The position numbers and the translations under genes were made by a program. 64,000 bases of DNA from positions 1,352,001-1,416,000 of the forward strand of contig JBGVUE010000001.1 of NCBI GenBank assembly GCA_041861885.1, in the 5' to 3' direction. The stretch is from Haloimpatiens sp. FM7315 (GTDB taxonomy: Bacteria > Bacillota > Clostridia > Clostridiales > Clostridiaceae). Of this stretch, positions 41,008 through 52,649 are shown one piece after another. The notes beneath the pieces are model-generated. The model worked only from the letters and a program-made list of their open reading frames with translations. It was not told the DNA's origin and searched no databases. Positions within the stretch are counted from its first letter, which is position 1, and every line of letters starts with the position of its first letter.

Positions 41008-44000
41008 AGAACAAAAAAAGCAATAAATACTAGAAATTGTAACCTTTTAGTGGCGGCAGCTGCTGGTTCTGGCAAAACTGCGGTATTAGTTGAAAGAATA
41101 ATTAGAATTATAACAAGTGTAGATAATCCTATAGATATTGATAAGCTTTTAGTAGTAACTTTTACTAACGCTGCAGCCTCTGAAATGAGAGAGAGAATAG
41201 CAAAAGCACTAATTAGAAAATTAGAAAGTGAACCGGGATCTTCAAGGTTACAAAGGCAATTAGCACTTTTACCTAAATCTAGTATAACAACACTGCATTC
41301 ATTTTGCTTAGAAGTAATAAGAAATAACTTTCATATACTAGGTCTAAATCCTGATTTTAGAATTAGTGATGATACTGAAAATATACTTTTGAAGCAGGAA
41401 AGTATTGATGAGTTATTTGAAGAAAAGTATAACGATGAAGCAAATGAAGAATTTCTAGGCCTTGTTGAATTTTACTGTAATAGCAAAGAAGATGTAATTC
41501 TTCAAGATATGGTTTTGGATTTATATAATTCTTGTATTAGCTTTCCAGCACCAGAATATTGGCTTAGAAAATCTGCTGAGATGTTTAATCTAAAGGGTAA
41601 GGATATAAAAGATTTAGATTATCTAAATAATTATATAGATAATGTATTATATCAAATGGGAAATATAGAAAAGTGTTCAGCTAAGGCGATTAATATAATA
41701 GATTCAGAGGATACATTAGAGCCTTATAAAGAAGCTTACCTAGAGGATTTATATGCAATTAAAAATTTAATTTCCAAAGGTAGGGTGTCCTTTGATGATT
41801 TTATTGAAGGTATAAATGAATTTGATTTTGTAAAATTAAAAAGGTGTAAAAAGGATGTAAATAAAGACAAACAAGAAAGAGTAAAATCACTAAGAGATGA
41901 TATTAAGAAGCAATTAAACAATATTAAGTCTGAAGTAGCACAGCTAAAATCTGAATCTATTGTTTTGGATTTCAATAATTTATACCCAGTTATGAGAACC
42001 TTATGCAATTTAGTTATAGAATTTAAGGAACATTTTGAAAGAAAAAAAGAGATAGGTCAATTATTGATTTTAATGATTTCGAGCATATGTGTCTTAAGAT
42101 TTTAAGTAGAACTAAAGGCGAAGGTGAGATTTACCCATCAGAAATTGCAATAGAGCTTAAGAAAAAGTATGAAGAAATTTTTATAGATGAATATCAAGAT
42201 ACAAATTCTATTCAAGATAAGATAATAAATCTAATAAGTAGGGGAACCTCTTTTAATAAAAACGGAGAGAAAGAGATTCCAAATGTATTTATGGTAGGAG
42301 ATATTAAGCAAAGTATATATAAGTTTAGACAGGCAAAACCAGAATTATTTCTTCAAAAATATAATAATTATAAAGAAGATGAAAGCAGATTTAGAAAAAT
42401 AATGTTGTATAAAAACTTTAGAAGTAGAGAAAAAGTAATTAATGGAGTTAATTTTATATTCAAACAAATTATGAGTGAAAAAGTTGGAGAGCTAGAATAT
42501 AATGATGGGGAAATGCTAAATCTTGGAGCTGATTTTAAGAAAACTGAAAATCAAAGTGATAAAGTTGGAGGAGCGGTAGAACTACATCTAATAGAAAACA
42601 ATTTAGATAATGAAATTGAAGAGGATAATCCAGATTCTATACAATTAGAGGCCCGTATGGTTTCTAGTAGAATAAAATCTTTACTTGATTCAAAAGATGG
42701 AGAATTTAAAGTTTATGACAAAGAACTAAATGAATATAGAAAGGTTACTTATAAGGATATTGTAATACTACTTAGAAGTACTCAAAAGTGGGCACCAATT
42801 TTTATGGATGAATTAAAGAATTATGATATACCTTCTTATGCAGATGCAGGTACTGGTTATTTTGATGCTGTAGAGATAAAGGTTATGCTAAGCCTGCTTC
42901 AGATAATTGACAATCCTATGCAAGATATACCTCTACTTTCAGTTATGACATCTATAATAGGGGGATTTACTCAAGAAGATATTATTGATATAAAAGCAGC
43001 TTCAAAGGAAGATAGCTACTATGAGAAGTTAATGGATATTTTAGAAAATTCCTTCGTAAGTAAGGAAAAAGATGAATTATATGATAATAATGAATTGGAT
43101 TTAGGAAAAGAGATAATAGAAAAGACTCAAGGGTTTTTAAAATTACTTGAAGAATGGAGAAATAGATCGTCCTACATGCCTTTAGATGAGTTTATATGGT
43201 ATTTATATAAGACCACAGGTTATTATGGATATGTTGGTGCTATGCCTTTAGGAGAGCAAAGACAGGCTAATTTGAAAATATTATTTCAAAGAGCTAAGCA
43301 GTATGAAAGAACTAGTTACAAAGGTTTATTTAATTTTATTAATTTTATTGATAAATTAAAGAAAAATAATACGGATTTAGGTAGTGCCAAAATTGCTAGT
43401 GAGAATCAAAATGTAGTTAGAATAATGAGCATACATAAGAGTAAGGGATTAGAGTTTCCTGTTGTTATATTAAGTGGCCTTGGAAAAAAATTCAATCTCA
43501 TGGATATTAATAAAAAGCTTTTGTTTCATGAAAATTTAGGTCTTGGTCCTGATGCTGTTGATTTAAAAAGAAGAATAGCTTATCCTTCTTTAATGAAAAC
43601 AGTAATAAGGAAGAAAACAAAGTTAGAAATCTTGTCAGAGGAAATGAGAATTTTATATGTAGCACTTACAAGAGCTAAAGAAAAGTTAATATTAACAGGC
43701 CTTTCTAAAGATTTGGAAAAATCCTCTGAAAGATGGGCAATGGGTATTGAAAAAGGAAGTACTAAACTATCGAGCTTTTCTATTGAAAATGCAAATAATT
43801 ACTTAGATTGGATTGGTCCTTGCGTTATGAGGAGCAATGCTTCAGAGGTTCTTTTAGCAAAAACTCAGGTGGAATATATTGAAAAGCTTGAAAGCCAAAG
43901 TGAATTTGAAGTAAAATTATGGCAAAGAAGTGAACTTTTAAAGGAAAATACCATAGAAGAAAAAGAAGACATTGTAAATTCTAATGTGGAAGAATTTACA

Positions 44001-44716
44001 ATTACAAAAGAATATGAAAAGATAGATAATATATTGAGTTCTAAATATGCTTTTGAAAAGTCTTCAAAAATCCCCACAATAATTACAGTTACTGAGTTAA
44101 AAAGAAAGTTTAATGATGGCATTATTTCAGAATATGCAAATAATTTGTTTGTGCCAAAGCTTATAAAAGTTCCTAGATTTTTAGAAGAAACAAAAAAATT
44201 ATCAGCATCACAAAAGGGAACAGCTATGCATGCTGTAATGCAAAGACTTGATTTAAGTAATGTTTTAAGTGAAGAAGATATAAAAATACAAATTGAAAAT
44301 ATGGTGTTTAAAGAATTTATAACTAAGGAAGAAGCTCAAACTGTAAATGTAAAGAAAATAATAAACTTTTTTAAGTCAGATTTAGGAAAAAGAATGATAA
44401 GTTCAACTGAAGTAAAAGGGAGATTCCTTTTCATTTGGAGATAAAAAGTACAGAAGTGTATAAAAATTTACCTAAAGAGATATACGAAAATGAAAAATTA
44501 ATGCTTCAAGGAATTATTGATTGCTATTTTATAGAGGGAGACAATATTATCTTAATTGACTATAAAACAGATTACGTTGAAAGTGTTTTTGATATAAAAG
44601 AAAAATATAAAATTCAAGTAGAATACTATTCAAAAGTCCTTGAAAAGATTACAGGTATGAAGGTAAGTGAAAAATATTTGTATTTGTTTTATAATAATAG
44701 TAGTGTGTTAATATAA
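40985..44716 (+). CDS. addA: ATP-dependent helicase/nuclease subunit A, AddA (three apparent frameshifts)
   Basis: UvrD-like superfamily 1 helicase and nuclease of the AddAB double-strand-break resection complex. ATG 40985 follows GAGGAGGAG and gives MKAVSWTEEQKKAINTRN after one A is restored at 41013-41019. Walker A is AAAAGSGKTAVLVERI, Walker B IFIDEYQDTN, motif III region GDIKQSIYKFRQAKPELF, motif VI ILYVALTRAKEKLIL. The C-terminal nuclease has GIIDCYF and ILIDYKTDYV. Two more breaks: a G lacking at 42055-42056 and an A lacking at 44414-44417. Restored length is 1244 residues, typical for AddA. It follows addB with overlap, and yhaM comes 40 bases later. Confidence 0.94.
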
Positions 44717-44755
44717 ATATAAAGTAATTGAAGTAATAGTAGGGAGAGATTTTTT

Positions 44756-45709
44756 ATGAACATAGAAAATAAAAGTATAAATGAATTTGAAGCTGGAAAC
44801 AAAATTGAAGGATTCTTTTTAATAAAATCTGTTGAATGTAAATCCTCTAGTAACAATAAAAAATATTTGGACCTTACCTTAGGAGATAAAACTGGTGAGA
44901 TAAATGCCAAACTTTGGAACGTTACTGAAGAAGAAGAAAATTATAAAATTAATATGCTTATTAAAGTTAGAGGTATGGTTACAGAATGGCAAAGCTCTCT
45001 TCAATTTAAAATTGAAAAAATTAGAAAAGCTGATAAGGATGATGGGGTAGATATAACTGATTTTGTTCCTGTTGCGCCATACACTTCTGAAGAAATGTAT
45101 AATCTAATTTTAATGTTCGTTTCAAAAATTAGTAATAAAGATATTAAAAATATAGTTGAGTGTATTTTAAATGAAAGTAAGGAAGAAATGATGTATTACC
45201 CTGCAGCTAAAAGCAATCACCATTCAGTAAGAGGAGGGTTACTATACCACACAACTACTATGCTAAGGGCAGGAGAAAAGTTATGTGAAGTATATGATTA
45301 TATAAATACGGATCTACTTTATGCAGGAGTAATTCTTCATGATATAGCTAAAATCGAAGAAATGGCTTCAAGTGAGCTTGGAATAGTAAGTGAATACACT
45401 ATAGAAGGTCAACTTTTGGGCCATATAATAATGGGGGTAAAGAAAATTGAGATAGCCGCTGAAAAGGTTAAGGCAGACAAAGAGATAAAAATGCTATTAG
45501 AGCATATGATACTTACTCATCATTACGAGCCAGAATATGGTAGCCCTAAAAAGCCTATGATACCTGAGGCAGAAATGCTTCATAGATTAGATGATTTAGA
45601 TGCAAAAATGTATGATATGAGAAAAGCTTTAGAAGATGTAAAACCAGGCAATATGTCGGATAAAGTATGGTCTTTAGAGAAAAGAGCTATATACAAATCA
45701 GAAATATAA
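44756..45709 (+). CDS. yhaM: 3'-5' exoribonuclease YhaM (OB-fold plus HD domain)
   Basis: An N-terminal OB-fold (KYLDLTLGDKTGEINAKLWN, IKVRGMVTEWQSSLQFKIEKI) is followed by an HD hydrolase domain: SVRGGLLYHTTTML, GVILHDIAKIEEM and LEHMILTHHYEPEYG, carrying the metal-binding His and Asp. 317 residues, intact. YhaM of B. subtilis is a manganese-dependent 3'-5' exonuclease for RNA and ssDNA, encoded beside sbcDE-like genes there too, so context agrees. ATG 44756 follows AGGGAGAG. Confidence 0.93.
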   Translation: MNIENKSINEFEAGNKIEGFFLIKSVECKSSSNNKKYLDLTLGDKTGEINAKLWNVTEEEENYKINMLIKVRGMVTEWQSSLQFKIEKIRKADKDDGVDITDFVPVAPYTSEEMYNLILMFVSKISNKDIKNIVECILNESKEEMMYYPAAKSNHHSVRGGLLYHTTTMLRAGEKLCEVYDYINTDLLYAGVILHDIAKIEEMASSELGIVSEYTIEGQLLGHIIMGVKKIEIAAEKVKADKEIKMLLEHMILTHHYEPEYGSPKKPMIPEAEMLHRLDDLDAKMYDMRKALEDVKPGNMSDKVWSLEKRAIYKSEI

Positions 45710-45727
45710 AAAAAGAGGTGTATTTTT

Positions 45728-46962
45728 ATGAAATTGATTCATACCTCTGATTGGCATTTAGGTAAAATGCTAGAAGGTAATAGTAGATTAGATGAGCAAG
45801 AACAGTTTATAGATGAATTTACTAAAATCGTAGATGAAGAGAATGCAGATATGGTAGTAATTGCTGGGGATATTTATGATAGTAGCAACCCACAAGCTAA
45901 AGCTGAGAGGTTGTTTTATAAAGCATTGAAAGCTTTAAGCTCTAATGGAAAGAGAGTAATAGTTGTTATATCTGGAAATCATGATAATCCAGATAGACTA
46001 GAAGCTGCATCACCTATTTTGTATGAACAAGGAATTATAATATTAGGAACCCCTAGAAGTGTAGCAAAAGTTGGAAAATGCGGTGAGGCTAGTATTATAA
46101 AATCAGGGGAAGGATATTTTGAAATAGACATTAAGGGGAGAGAGCTATTGTTCTAGCTCTCCCTTATCCTAGTGAAAAAAGATTAAATGAAATAATATCA
46201 GATGAATTATCTGAAGAGGAAAGACAAAAAGATTATTCAGAAAAAATTGGAGATATATTTCTTAAGCTTTCAGAAAATTTTAGAGAAGACAGTATAAATT
46301 TAGCTGTATCACATCTATTTACTTTAGGAGGGGAAAGTTCTGATTCAGAAAGGCCAATTCAGCTTGGTGGAAGTCTTACAGTAAATTCAAAGAAGCTTCC
46401 TTTAGAAGCCAGCTACATTGCTTTAGGACATCTTCACAAGCCCCAAAAAGTTAAGGGAACTAATGGAAAAGCTAGGTATTCAGGTGCTCCAATACAGTAT
46501 AGTAAAAGTGAGAGAGGTAATGTAAACTGTGTATACTCAGTTGAAATGAGCCCCTTTGAGGAAGCTAAAATAAAAGAAATATATTTAAGAAACTATAAAC
46601 CTATAGAGCTTTGGAAATCACACAGTATAGAGGATGCTATAAAAAAGTGCAAAGAAAATCAAGATAAAAATTGCTGGGTATATTTAGAAGTTTCAACAGA
46701 TAGAGTGATTTTACAGGAAGAAATTAAAGAAATGAAAAAATATAAAAAAGATATAGTAGAAATAAGGCCTATATTAAAGGAAAATAGTGAAGATGAAGTT
46801 AATTATGAGAATTTAGCTGAAAAAAGTATAGATAAAGTTTTTATTGAGTTTTATAAGCATGAAAGAAATATAGAACCTGAAAAAGAAATATTAGATTTGT
46901 TTCTAAAGATAGCAAATGGGGAAGAAGGTGAAAATAATGAAACCAATACTTCTCAAAATTAA
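45728..46962 (+). CDS. sbcD: Exonuclease subunit SbcD (Mre11 family; one apparent frameshift)
   Basis: Manganese-dependent nuclease of the SbcCD complex, which cuts DNA hairpins and protein-blocked ends. Phosphoesterase motifs: HTSDWHLGK, VIAGDIYDSSNP, ISGNHDNPDR, then VSHLFTLGG and ALGHLHKPQ. One G is missing from the run 46135-46138. Restored, it reads GERAIVLALPYPSEKRLNE and continues to 411 residues. ATG 45728 follows AAAGAGG. sbcC overlaps its last 26 bases in another frame, so the two are translationally coupled. Confidence 0.94.
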
Positions 46963-49900
46963 AGGACTAAATAGCTTTTGTAATGCTCAAACTATAGACT
47001 TTAGTAAGCTAATTGAAAAAGGTTTTTTGGAATTTTTGGACCAACGGGCAGTGGAAAGTCAACTATACTAGATGCTATAACGGTAGCTTTATATGGAAAG
47101 GTAACTAGAGACACTAAGGGGTTTATTAATACAGATAGTGATAGTTTAGAGGTCAGCTATGAATTCTCAATAGGATCTTTAAAAGAAGAATTTATGTCTG
47201 TGAAAGATGTATTAAAGTGGACAAAAATGGTGGATATAAGACTACAATGGCAAGAATTTATGAAAAATTAGATACATCTAAAGTAGAAATTTTAGCTGAA
47301 GGTGCTTCTAATGTAAAAAATTCAGTTGAAGACATAATAGGACTGTCTTGTGAGGATTTTACAAGATCTGTTGTACTTCCCCAAGGTAAATTCAGTGAAT
47401 TTCTAAGTTTAACAGGGCTTCAAAGAAGAAATATGCTTGAGAGAATATTTAAATTAGAGAAATTCGGAATGGGTTTAAGGGATAGAATAAAAAAATACAA
47501 GGATAAAAGAGAAAAATTAATTATAGAGTTAAATGGTAAGTTAAGTAGATACGGTGATGTGTCAGAGGATAAAGTAAAAGAAGTAAAAGAAGACTTAAAG
47601 ACATTTGAAAAAAGAGTTTCGGATTTAAAAAAGAACAAGGAAGATATATTAGAAAAGTATGATAAATACAAAATGCTTTGGGATATAAAGGAAGAACTTG
47701 AAAAATTCATTGATAGTTACAACAAATTAATTACAGATGAAGGTAGAATAAATGAAGCTAGAATGAGATTAAATTATTCAAAAAATGCTAATCAAATTAA
47801 ACCACTTATAGATGAAAAAAAATCTACTGAAAAAAATATTAATAAAATAGAAAGAGATTTAAAGGATAGAAGTGAGGAAATAAAAGGATTAAACCTTAAA
47901 TTAGCTAAATTGGAAAAAGACTATGATGTGGCTTTAAAGGACCAAAAAGAAAATATACCTAAGTTGATAAGAAAATCTACTGAATTAAATCAGGCTATAG
48001 AGATAAAATGCGAAATTGAAAGCTTAAAAAAAGAAAAAGAGGAGCTAGCTAAAAAATATAGAGAGATTTTATTAAATACGAAAAAAATTGATGACCAATT
48101 AAAAAGCATAGATATTGAAGAGATAGAGCTAAAAGATAACCTTTTAAAAATAGAAAAAGAGATTAGTTTAAAATCAATTTCTCCAGAGTACAGAGCTTTA
48201 ATTTCTGATGCTCATAATAAATATTTAAAATATATAGAATTAGAAAAAAATGCAGTTAATATTGATACTAAGTATAGTGAAGCTACAAAAAAATTAAAAT
48301 ATAATAAAGTTGAATTTGAAAAACTAAAAAAATTGAAATTAGAAAGTGAATCAAAATTAGAAGAATTAATTAACATAAAAAAAGATCATTTTGAAAATTG
48401 TCCTGGAGATAAAGAAGTCCTTTTAGGGTTTCAAGAAAAAAGAAATAATGCACTTAAAAAATACGAAGAGATTTTAAAAGATTTAGAAAATAAAAATGAA
48501 TTGATGAAAAAAAGCTTGAGATTGCAGAGGAAAAAAGTGAGATTCAAAATAAAGTAGAAAAACTTAATTTAAATTACGAAAATGAAAAAAATAAGCTTAT
48601 TGATTTAAACAAGGTTATAGAAGAGAAACAAAACGAAAACATGGCTGCAATTCTTTCAAAAGCTTTAGAAGAGGGAAAACCTTGCCCTGTATGTGGAGCA
48701 GTACATCACATTAAAATGACAAGATGTAAGGAAGATAATTTTTTAATAAAATTAAAAGCAGAAAAAGAAGAGGAAGAAAAAGAAATAGAAGGGCTTAAAA
48801 AGGATATAGAAAAGTATAATATTAAGTTAACGTTGATAACTAGTGATGAAAAGTATTGTTTAAATGAATTAACTGTTTTAAATGATAGGATAAAAGATGA
48901 GACTTTAGAATCTATTTTAAAAGATAAGAATGCTATTGAAAGAGATTTTTGTAATTTAAAAGAAAGCATAGATCTTTGGGATAAGAGGGCAAAGAATATA
49001 GAAGAAGAATTAGAAAAGGTAAGGGCTAAAAAAGAAAACTCTGATAAGTTATATATAACAATGCATGAGAAGATTTCAAATGAGGAGGTTAATCTTAATA
49101 ATTTACAGAAGGAACTGAATAATATAAGGGAAGAGTTACAAAAAGCTTTTAATGAATACAATGTATTAGTTAAAGATTTAGTTATAGAAAATATTTTAGA
49201 TGAAGATGAAAAGATAAAAAAATGGGACGTAGATACTAATAGATTAAGAAATTTAGAAAAGGGTTTTAGAAATAAAAAAGATGAGATTCACGCTTTAAAA
49301 GAAGAGCTTCAAAGAAAATTATCTAGTTTAGGAAGTGCAAAAGCTAAAATAGAACAGAGTGGAAAAGAAAAGAAGGATATTATTGAGGGATTTATTGTGA
49401 AATTAAAAGCTATATGTGGTATAGAAAATCCAAGAGATATGCTTAAAATAACTAATAAAAATATAAATGACATAAATGAATTAGAAGATTATTTAAAAAA
49501 AGCTTTGGAAAACATGAAAGACAAAAAAGATATGATTGAGAAGGAAATTAATAGTCTACAAAAAAATTTAGAGATGCTCCATGGCATTTTAAAAGACCAA
49601 AATCTTAAAGTAAGCTTTAAACTTAAGGAGTATAGCTTTAAAAGCGAAGAAGAGGTTTTCAGATATATTATTACTGAAAAAGATATGGATGAATTAGAAA
49701 AAGATATTAACTACTTTGATGAGACTAAAAAGACCTTAGAAACCAATATAAATAGGCTGAAAGGTAAAATTAGTGAAGATAAAATATCAAAAGAAGATTG
49801 GACTCAAATTAGAGAAGAAAAGGATAATATAGAGGAAGAATTAAATAAAAGCATAGAAATAATGGCACAAAAAGAAAAGAATTGAAGGATTTTCAAAGAG

Positions 49901-50463
49901 ATCTAGAAGAGTCTTTAGGTCTTTTAAAATTAAAGAAGGAATATGAGCATATATATAGCTTATGTGAAGAAATAGATAACTTAGTTAAGGGAAATAAGTT
50001 TGTTGAGTTTGTAGCTATGAATGAATTAAAGTATATTGCCCTTGAGGCCTCAAAAAGACTTAAAAATATTACAAGAGGAAGATATGCTTTAGAAATAGAT
50101 GAAGATGGTAATTTTATTATGAGAGATGATTTTAATGGTGGCAGGAGAAGACCTACAAGTACTTTGTCGGGAGGAGAAACATTTTTGACATCGTTGTCTT
50201 TAGCCTTAGCATTATCTTCTAAAATTCAATTAAAAGGTAGTGCTCCTTTAGAGTTTTTCTTTTTAGATGAAGGTTTTGGAAGCTTAGATAGTGAACTTCT
50301 AGATGTTGTTATGACCTCTCTTGAAAATTTAAGAGAAGAAAATTTGTGCGTTGGTATAATAAGTCATGTAGAGGAGCTGAAAAATAGAGTTCCAATAAAG
50401 CTTATTGTCACACCTTATAATTTAGAAAACAACGGTTCTAAAGTGGACATTGAGTACAGTTAA
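46937..50463 (+). CDS. sbcC: Exonuclease subunit SbcC (Rad50 family; four apparent frameshifts)
   Basis: ABC-type ATPase with a long coiled coil, partner of SbcD. ATG 46937 (GAAGGTG upstream) opens MKPILLKIKGLNSFCNAQTI. Walker A is FGPTGSGKSTIL, the Q-loop region RSVVLPQGKFSEF, the zinc hook KPCPVCGAVHH midway between two coils of about 350 residues each, the signature LSGGETFLTSLSLALAL, and Walker B FFFLDEGFGSLD. Breaks: T missing at 47023-47028, T at 47191-47193, A at 48507-48513, A at 49875-49878. With all four restored the length is exactly 1176 residues. No in-frame stop is left, which strongly favours read error over decay. Confidence 0.94.
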
Positions 50464-50476
50464 GGTTAAATTAATG

Positions 50477-50499
50477 AAGGGAAGCCTTAAGCTTCCCTT
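50477..50499. terminator. Bidirectional terminator after sbcC
   Basis: AAGGGAAGC (50477-50485) pairs with GCTTCCCTT (50491-50499). It lies between convergent sbcC and the Cys-rich minus-strand gene. Confidence 0.75.
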
Positions 50500-50509
50500 A
50501 TATATACAA

Positions 50510-50779
50510 TTAGTAGCGTCCGCATAAAGCAAGAAGGATTATTATCCATAACAAGCCTCCGCCACAGCCGCATCCACAGTTGTTATTGCAACAGGAATTT
50601 CTTGATCCAAAGAATGGAAGTAATCCTGAATTACAGGAGTTGCCTCCTCCACATGGATTGCAACAACAAGATGGTTTGCAGCTACAACAACTATTGCAAG
50701 AACATGGGTTACAACAACTGTTGCAAGAGCATGGATTGCAGCAGCAATCGCAGCAATCATCATGATGTTTGTGACTCAT
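50510..50779 (-). CDS. Cysteine-rich protein with C-terminal hydrophobic segment (25 Cys in 89 residues)
   Basis: No named family recognised. The 89 residues open MSHKHHDDCCDCCC, with a His/Asp/Cys head that could bind metal. Two copies of CCNPCSCNS and a run CKPSCCCNPCGGG follow. The end is a glycine-cysteine hinge (CCNNNCGCGCGGG) and a hydrophobic tail, LLWIIILLALCGRY. The tail plan matches the gene at 6852-7316 (CGCSWIWVIILIVLFCG), and CCNPC matches 7361-7627. Ribosome site GGAGGGATAC lies before ATG 50779 on its strand. Probably spore-surface or cross-linking in nature, by analogy with clostridial exosporium proteins; unproven. It lies alone, convergent with sbcC. Confidence 0.68.
   Translation of the reverse strand: MSHKHHDDCCDCCCNPCSCNSCCNPCSCNSCCSCKPSCCCNPCGGGNSCNSGLLPFFGSRNSCCNNNCGCGCGGGLLWIIILLALCGRY
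50687..50740 (-). repeat. Two-copy 27-bp tandem repeat in the Cys-rich gene
   Basis: Two adjacent 27-base units, differing at about four positions, each encode CCNPCSCNS on the minus strand. The differences are mostly silent, so selection seems to keep the peptide unit. Confidence 0.75.
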
Positions 50780-50862
50780 AGTATCCCTCCTTCACATAGA
50801 AAAAATATTATTCTATGTACGCAAAACTTTGGATACTGTCACTAATTTATTATATGCATAGA

Positions 50863-50918
50863 AAAACAATGTGTGAAAAACTATTTTACTATTTAAGTAA
50901 TTTTTCACACATTGTTTT
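50863..50918. terminator. Stem-loop terminator of aspA
   Basis: AAAACAATGTGTGAAAAA (50863-50880) pairs perfectly with 50901-50918 around a 20-base loop. On the minus strand the stem ends in TTTT. It lies just past the aspA stop. Confidence 0.8.
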
Positions 50919-50930
50919 ATTTATATATAT

Positions 50931-52343
50931 TTACTTGTTTAAAAGATATTTTCCTGATATTCCAGGCTCAGTCATAGAGATTGGATCTAATATGACATTA
51001 AGCTCTTTTTCATTTAAGATTGCTTCTTTCATTACAAGTTTTCTAACAGATTCACCAGTTTTTATAGCATTTTTAGCAATTGCAGCAGCTTTTTTATAGC
51101 CTATATGAGGGCAAATTGCTGTAATAACACCAACGCTATTGTCTACTAAGTCTTTACATCTTTTTTCATTTGCTGTAATTCCTTCAATACAGTTTCTAAC
51201 AAGAGTATCCACTCCATTAGTTAATGTATCAATAGATTGGAATAAATTGTAGAATATAACGGGCTCAAAAGCATTTAATTCAAGTTGTCCTGCTTCAGAA
51301 GCCATAGTTATAGTAACATCATTTCCGATAATGTTAAATGCAATTTGGTTTATAACTTCTGGAATGACTGGATTAACTTTTCCTGGCATTATAGAAGAAC
51401 CGTTTTGTTTTGGTGGAAGATTAATTTCTCCAAATCCTGTTCTTGGACCAGAAGACATAAGTCTTAAATCATTTGCCATTTTTGATAAGTTAACTGCACA
51501 AGTTTTTATTGCACCGGAAACTGCTACAAAGTTATCTAAATTTTGAGTAGAGTCAATTAAGTCCTCAGCGTGAACTAAGTCCATTTTTGAAATGCTATTT
51601 AGATTTGGAACTATTTTATTTAAATATTCTTTATCAGCGTTAATACCAGTTCCTATAGCAGTACCACCTATATTTATTACTTTTAGATTATCCGTAACTT
51701 TAGATAGTCTAGCAATGTCTCTTTTAACTGCAGAACTATAAGCTTTAAATTCTTGACCAAGCCTTATTGGAACTGCATCTTGCATTTGAGTTCTTCCCAT
51801 TTTTATTACATCATTAAACTCAATTGATTTTTTTTCTAAAGCACTATTTAAGTTTTCAAGTTGCATAGATAATTTTTTTAGAAGTTTTAAAGTAGTCATT
51901 TTTCCTGCAGTAGGAATAACATCATTAGTTGATTGTCCCATATTTACGTGATCATTAGGGTGAACAATAGAGTAATCTCCTTTTTCTCCACCTAAAATTT
52001 CAATGGCTCTATTTGCAATTACTTCGTTAGCGTTCATATTAGCAGAAGTACCTGCACCACCTTGAATAGAATCAACTATAAATTCATCATGTAATTTACC
52101 TGCAATAATTTCGTCACAAGCTTTGGTTATTCCATTTAAGATTTTTTTATCTAAAAGATTACATTCATTATTTGTTACTGCTGCTGCATATTTAATTTCA
52201 GCAAGACTTGTTATGAAGTCAGGATGCATTTTGTGTCCTGTTATCTTAAAGTTTTCATTTCCCCTTAGACTCTGAACTCCGTAGTATGCTTCTTTAGGCA
52301 CTTCCCTTGAACCTATTGAGTCACTTTCAATTCTATATGTCAT
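50931..52343 (-). CDS. aspA: Aspartate ammonia-lyase AspA
   Basis: Homotetrameric lyase of the fumarase/aspartase superfamily, converting aspartate to fumarate and ammonia. Signature GSSIMPGKVNPVIPE carries the catalytic Ser loop; other blocks are QGGAGTSANMNANEVI, HPNDHVNMGQSTND and GRTQMQDAVPIRLGQEF. 470 residues, intact. The start RIESDSIGSREVPKEAYYGVQ and QMQDAVPI fit aspartase better than class II fumarase, which has the related EMPDAVP-type region. ATG 52343 follows AGGGGGAA on its strand. Feeds amino-acid fermentation. It is divergent from argS. Confidence 0.9.
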   Translation of the reverse strand: MTYRIESDSIGSREVPKEAYYGVQSLRGNENFKITGHKMHPDFITSLAEIKYAAAVTNNECNLLDKKILNGITKACDEIIAGKLHDEFIVDSIQGGAGTSANMNANEVIANRAIEILGGEKGDYSIVHPNDHVNMGQSTNDVIPTAGKMTTLKLLKKLSMQLENLNSALEKKSIEFNDVIKMGRTQMQDAVPIRLGQEFKAYSSAVKRDIARLSKVTDNLKVINIGGTAIGTGINADKEYLNKIVPNLNSISKMDLVHAEDLIDSTQNLDNFVAVSGAIKTCAVNLSKMANDLRLMSSGPRTGFGEINLPPKQNGSSIMPGKVNPVIPEVINQIAFNIIGNDVTITMASEAGQLELNAFEPVIFYNLFQSIDTLTNGVDTLVRNCIEGITANEKRCKDLVDNSVGVITAICPHIGYKKAAAIAKNAIKTGESVRKLVMKEAILNEKELNVILDPISMTEPGISGKYLLNK

Positions 52344-52649
52344 AGAACATTCCCCCTATTTGTAAAAATAATATCAAATTCTTAATTTTATTATAATACT
52401 AAGACAGAAAAATACAAGTACTTTTGCATTATTTCCTTCAAAAAATATATCAAAATGAAATTTTAGCATATTTCATTTAAATTTCTGATAATTAAAATTC
52501 ATTTTATTGTGTATTATAATATTTGTGTAGCAGTTGATAATTACTATCAAAACATATATAATAAATACAAAATTATATTTTGGCATATAATGAATAATGC
52601 AAAGATTAATTTTATAAAGCATATTTTTACAATTTTTTTTGCATAGCAC
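52344..52649. other. AT-rich divergent spacer between aspA and the argS promoter
   Basis: About 306 bases with no open frame. Contains a perfect 9-bp inverted repeat, AAATGAAAT (52453-52461) and ATTTCATTT (52470-52478), at about 110 bases upstream of aspA. TATAAT-like stretches are frequent, so I do not name an aspA promoter. Confidence 0.4.

Noticed and set aside
48706..49161. 151-codon open frame on the minus strand
   Set aside because: Antisense shadow of the SbcC coiled coil; Phe/Ser/Leu-rich as expected from Lys/Glu codons read backwards.
37529..50463. Pseudogene cluster of decayed addA, addB, sbcD and sbcC
   Set aside because: All breaks are single-base in or near homopolymers, no internal stops or large deletions remain after repair, and all catalytic motifs are kept.
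50815..51099. 94-codon plus-strand frame over the 3' end of aspA
   Set aside because: It covers the aspA terminator and the antisense of aspA; no ribosome site and no family features.
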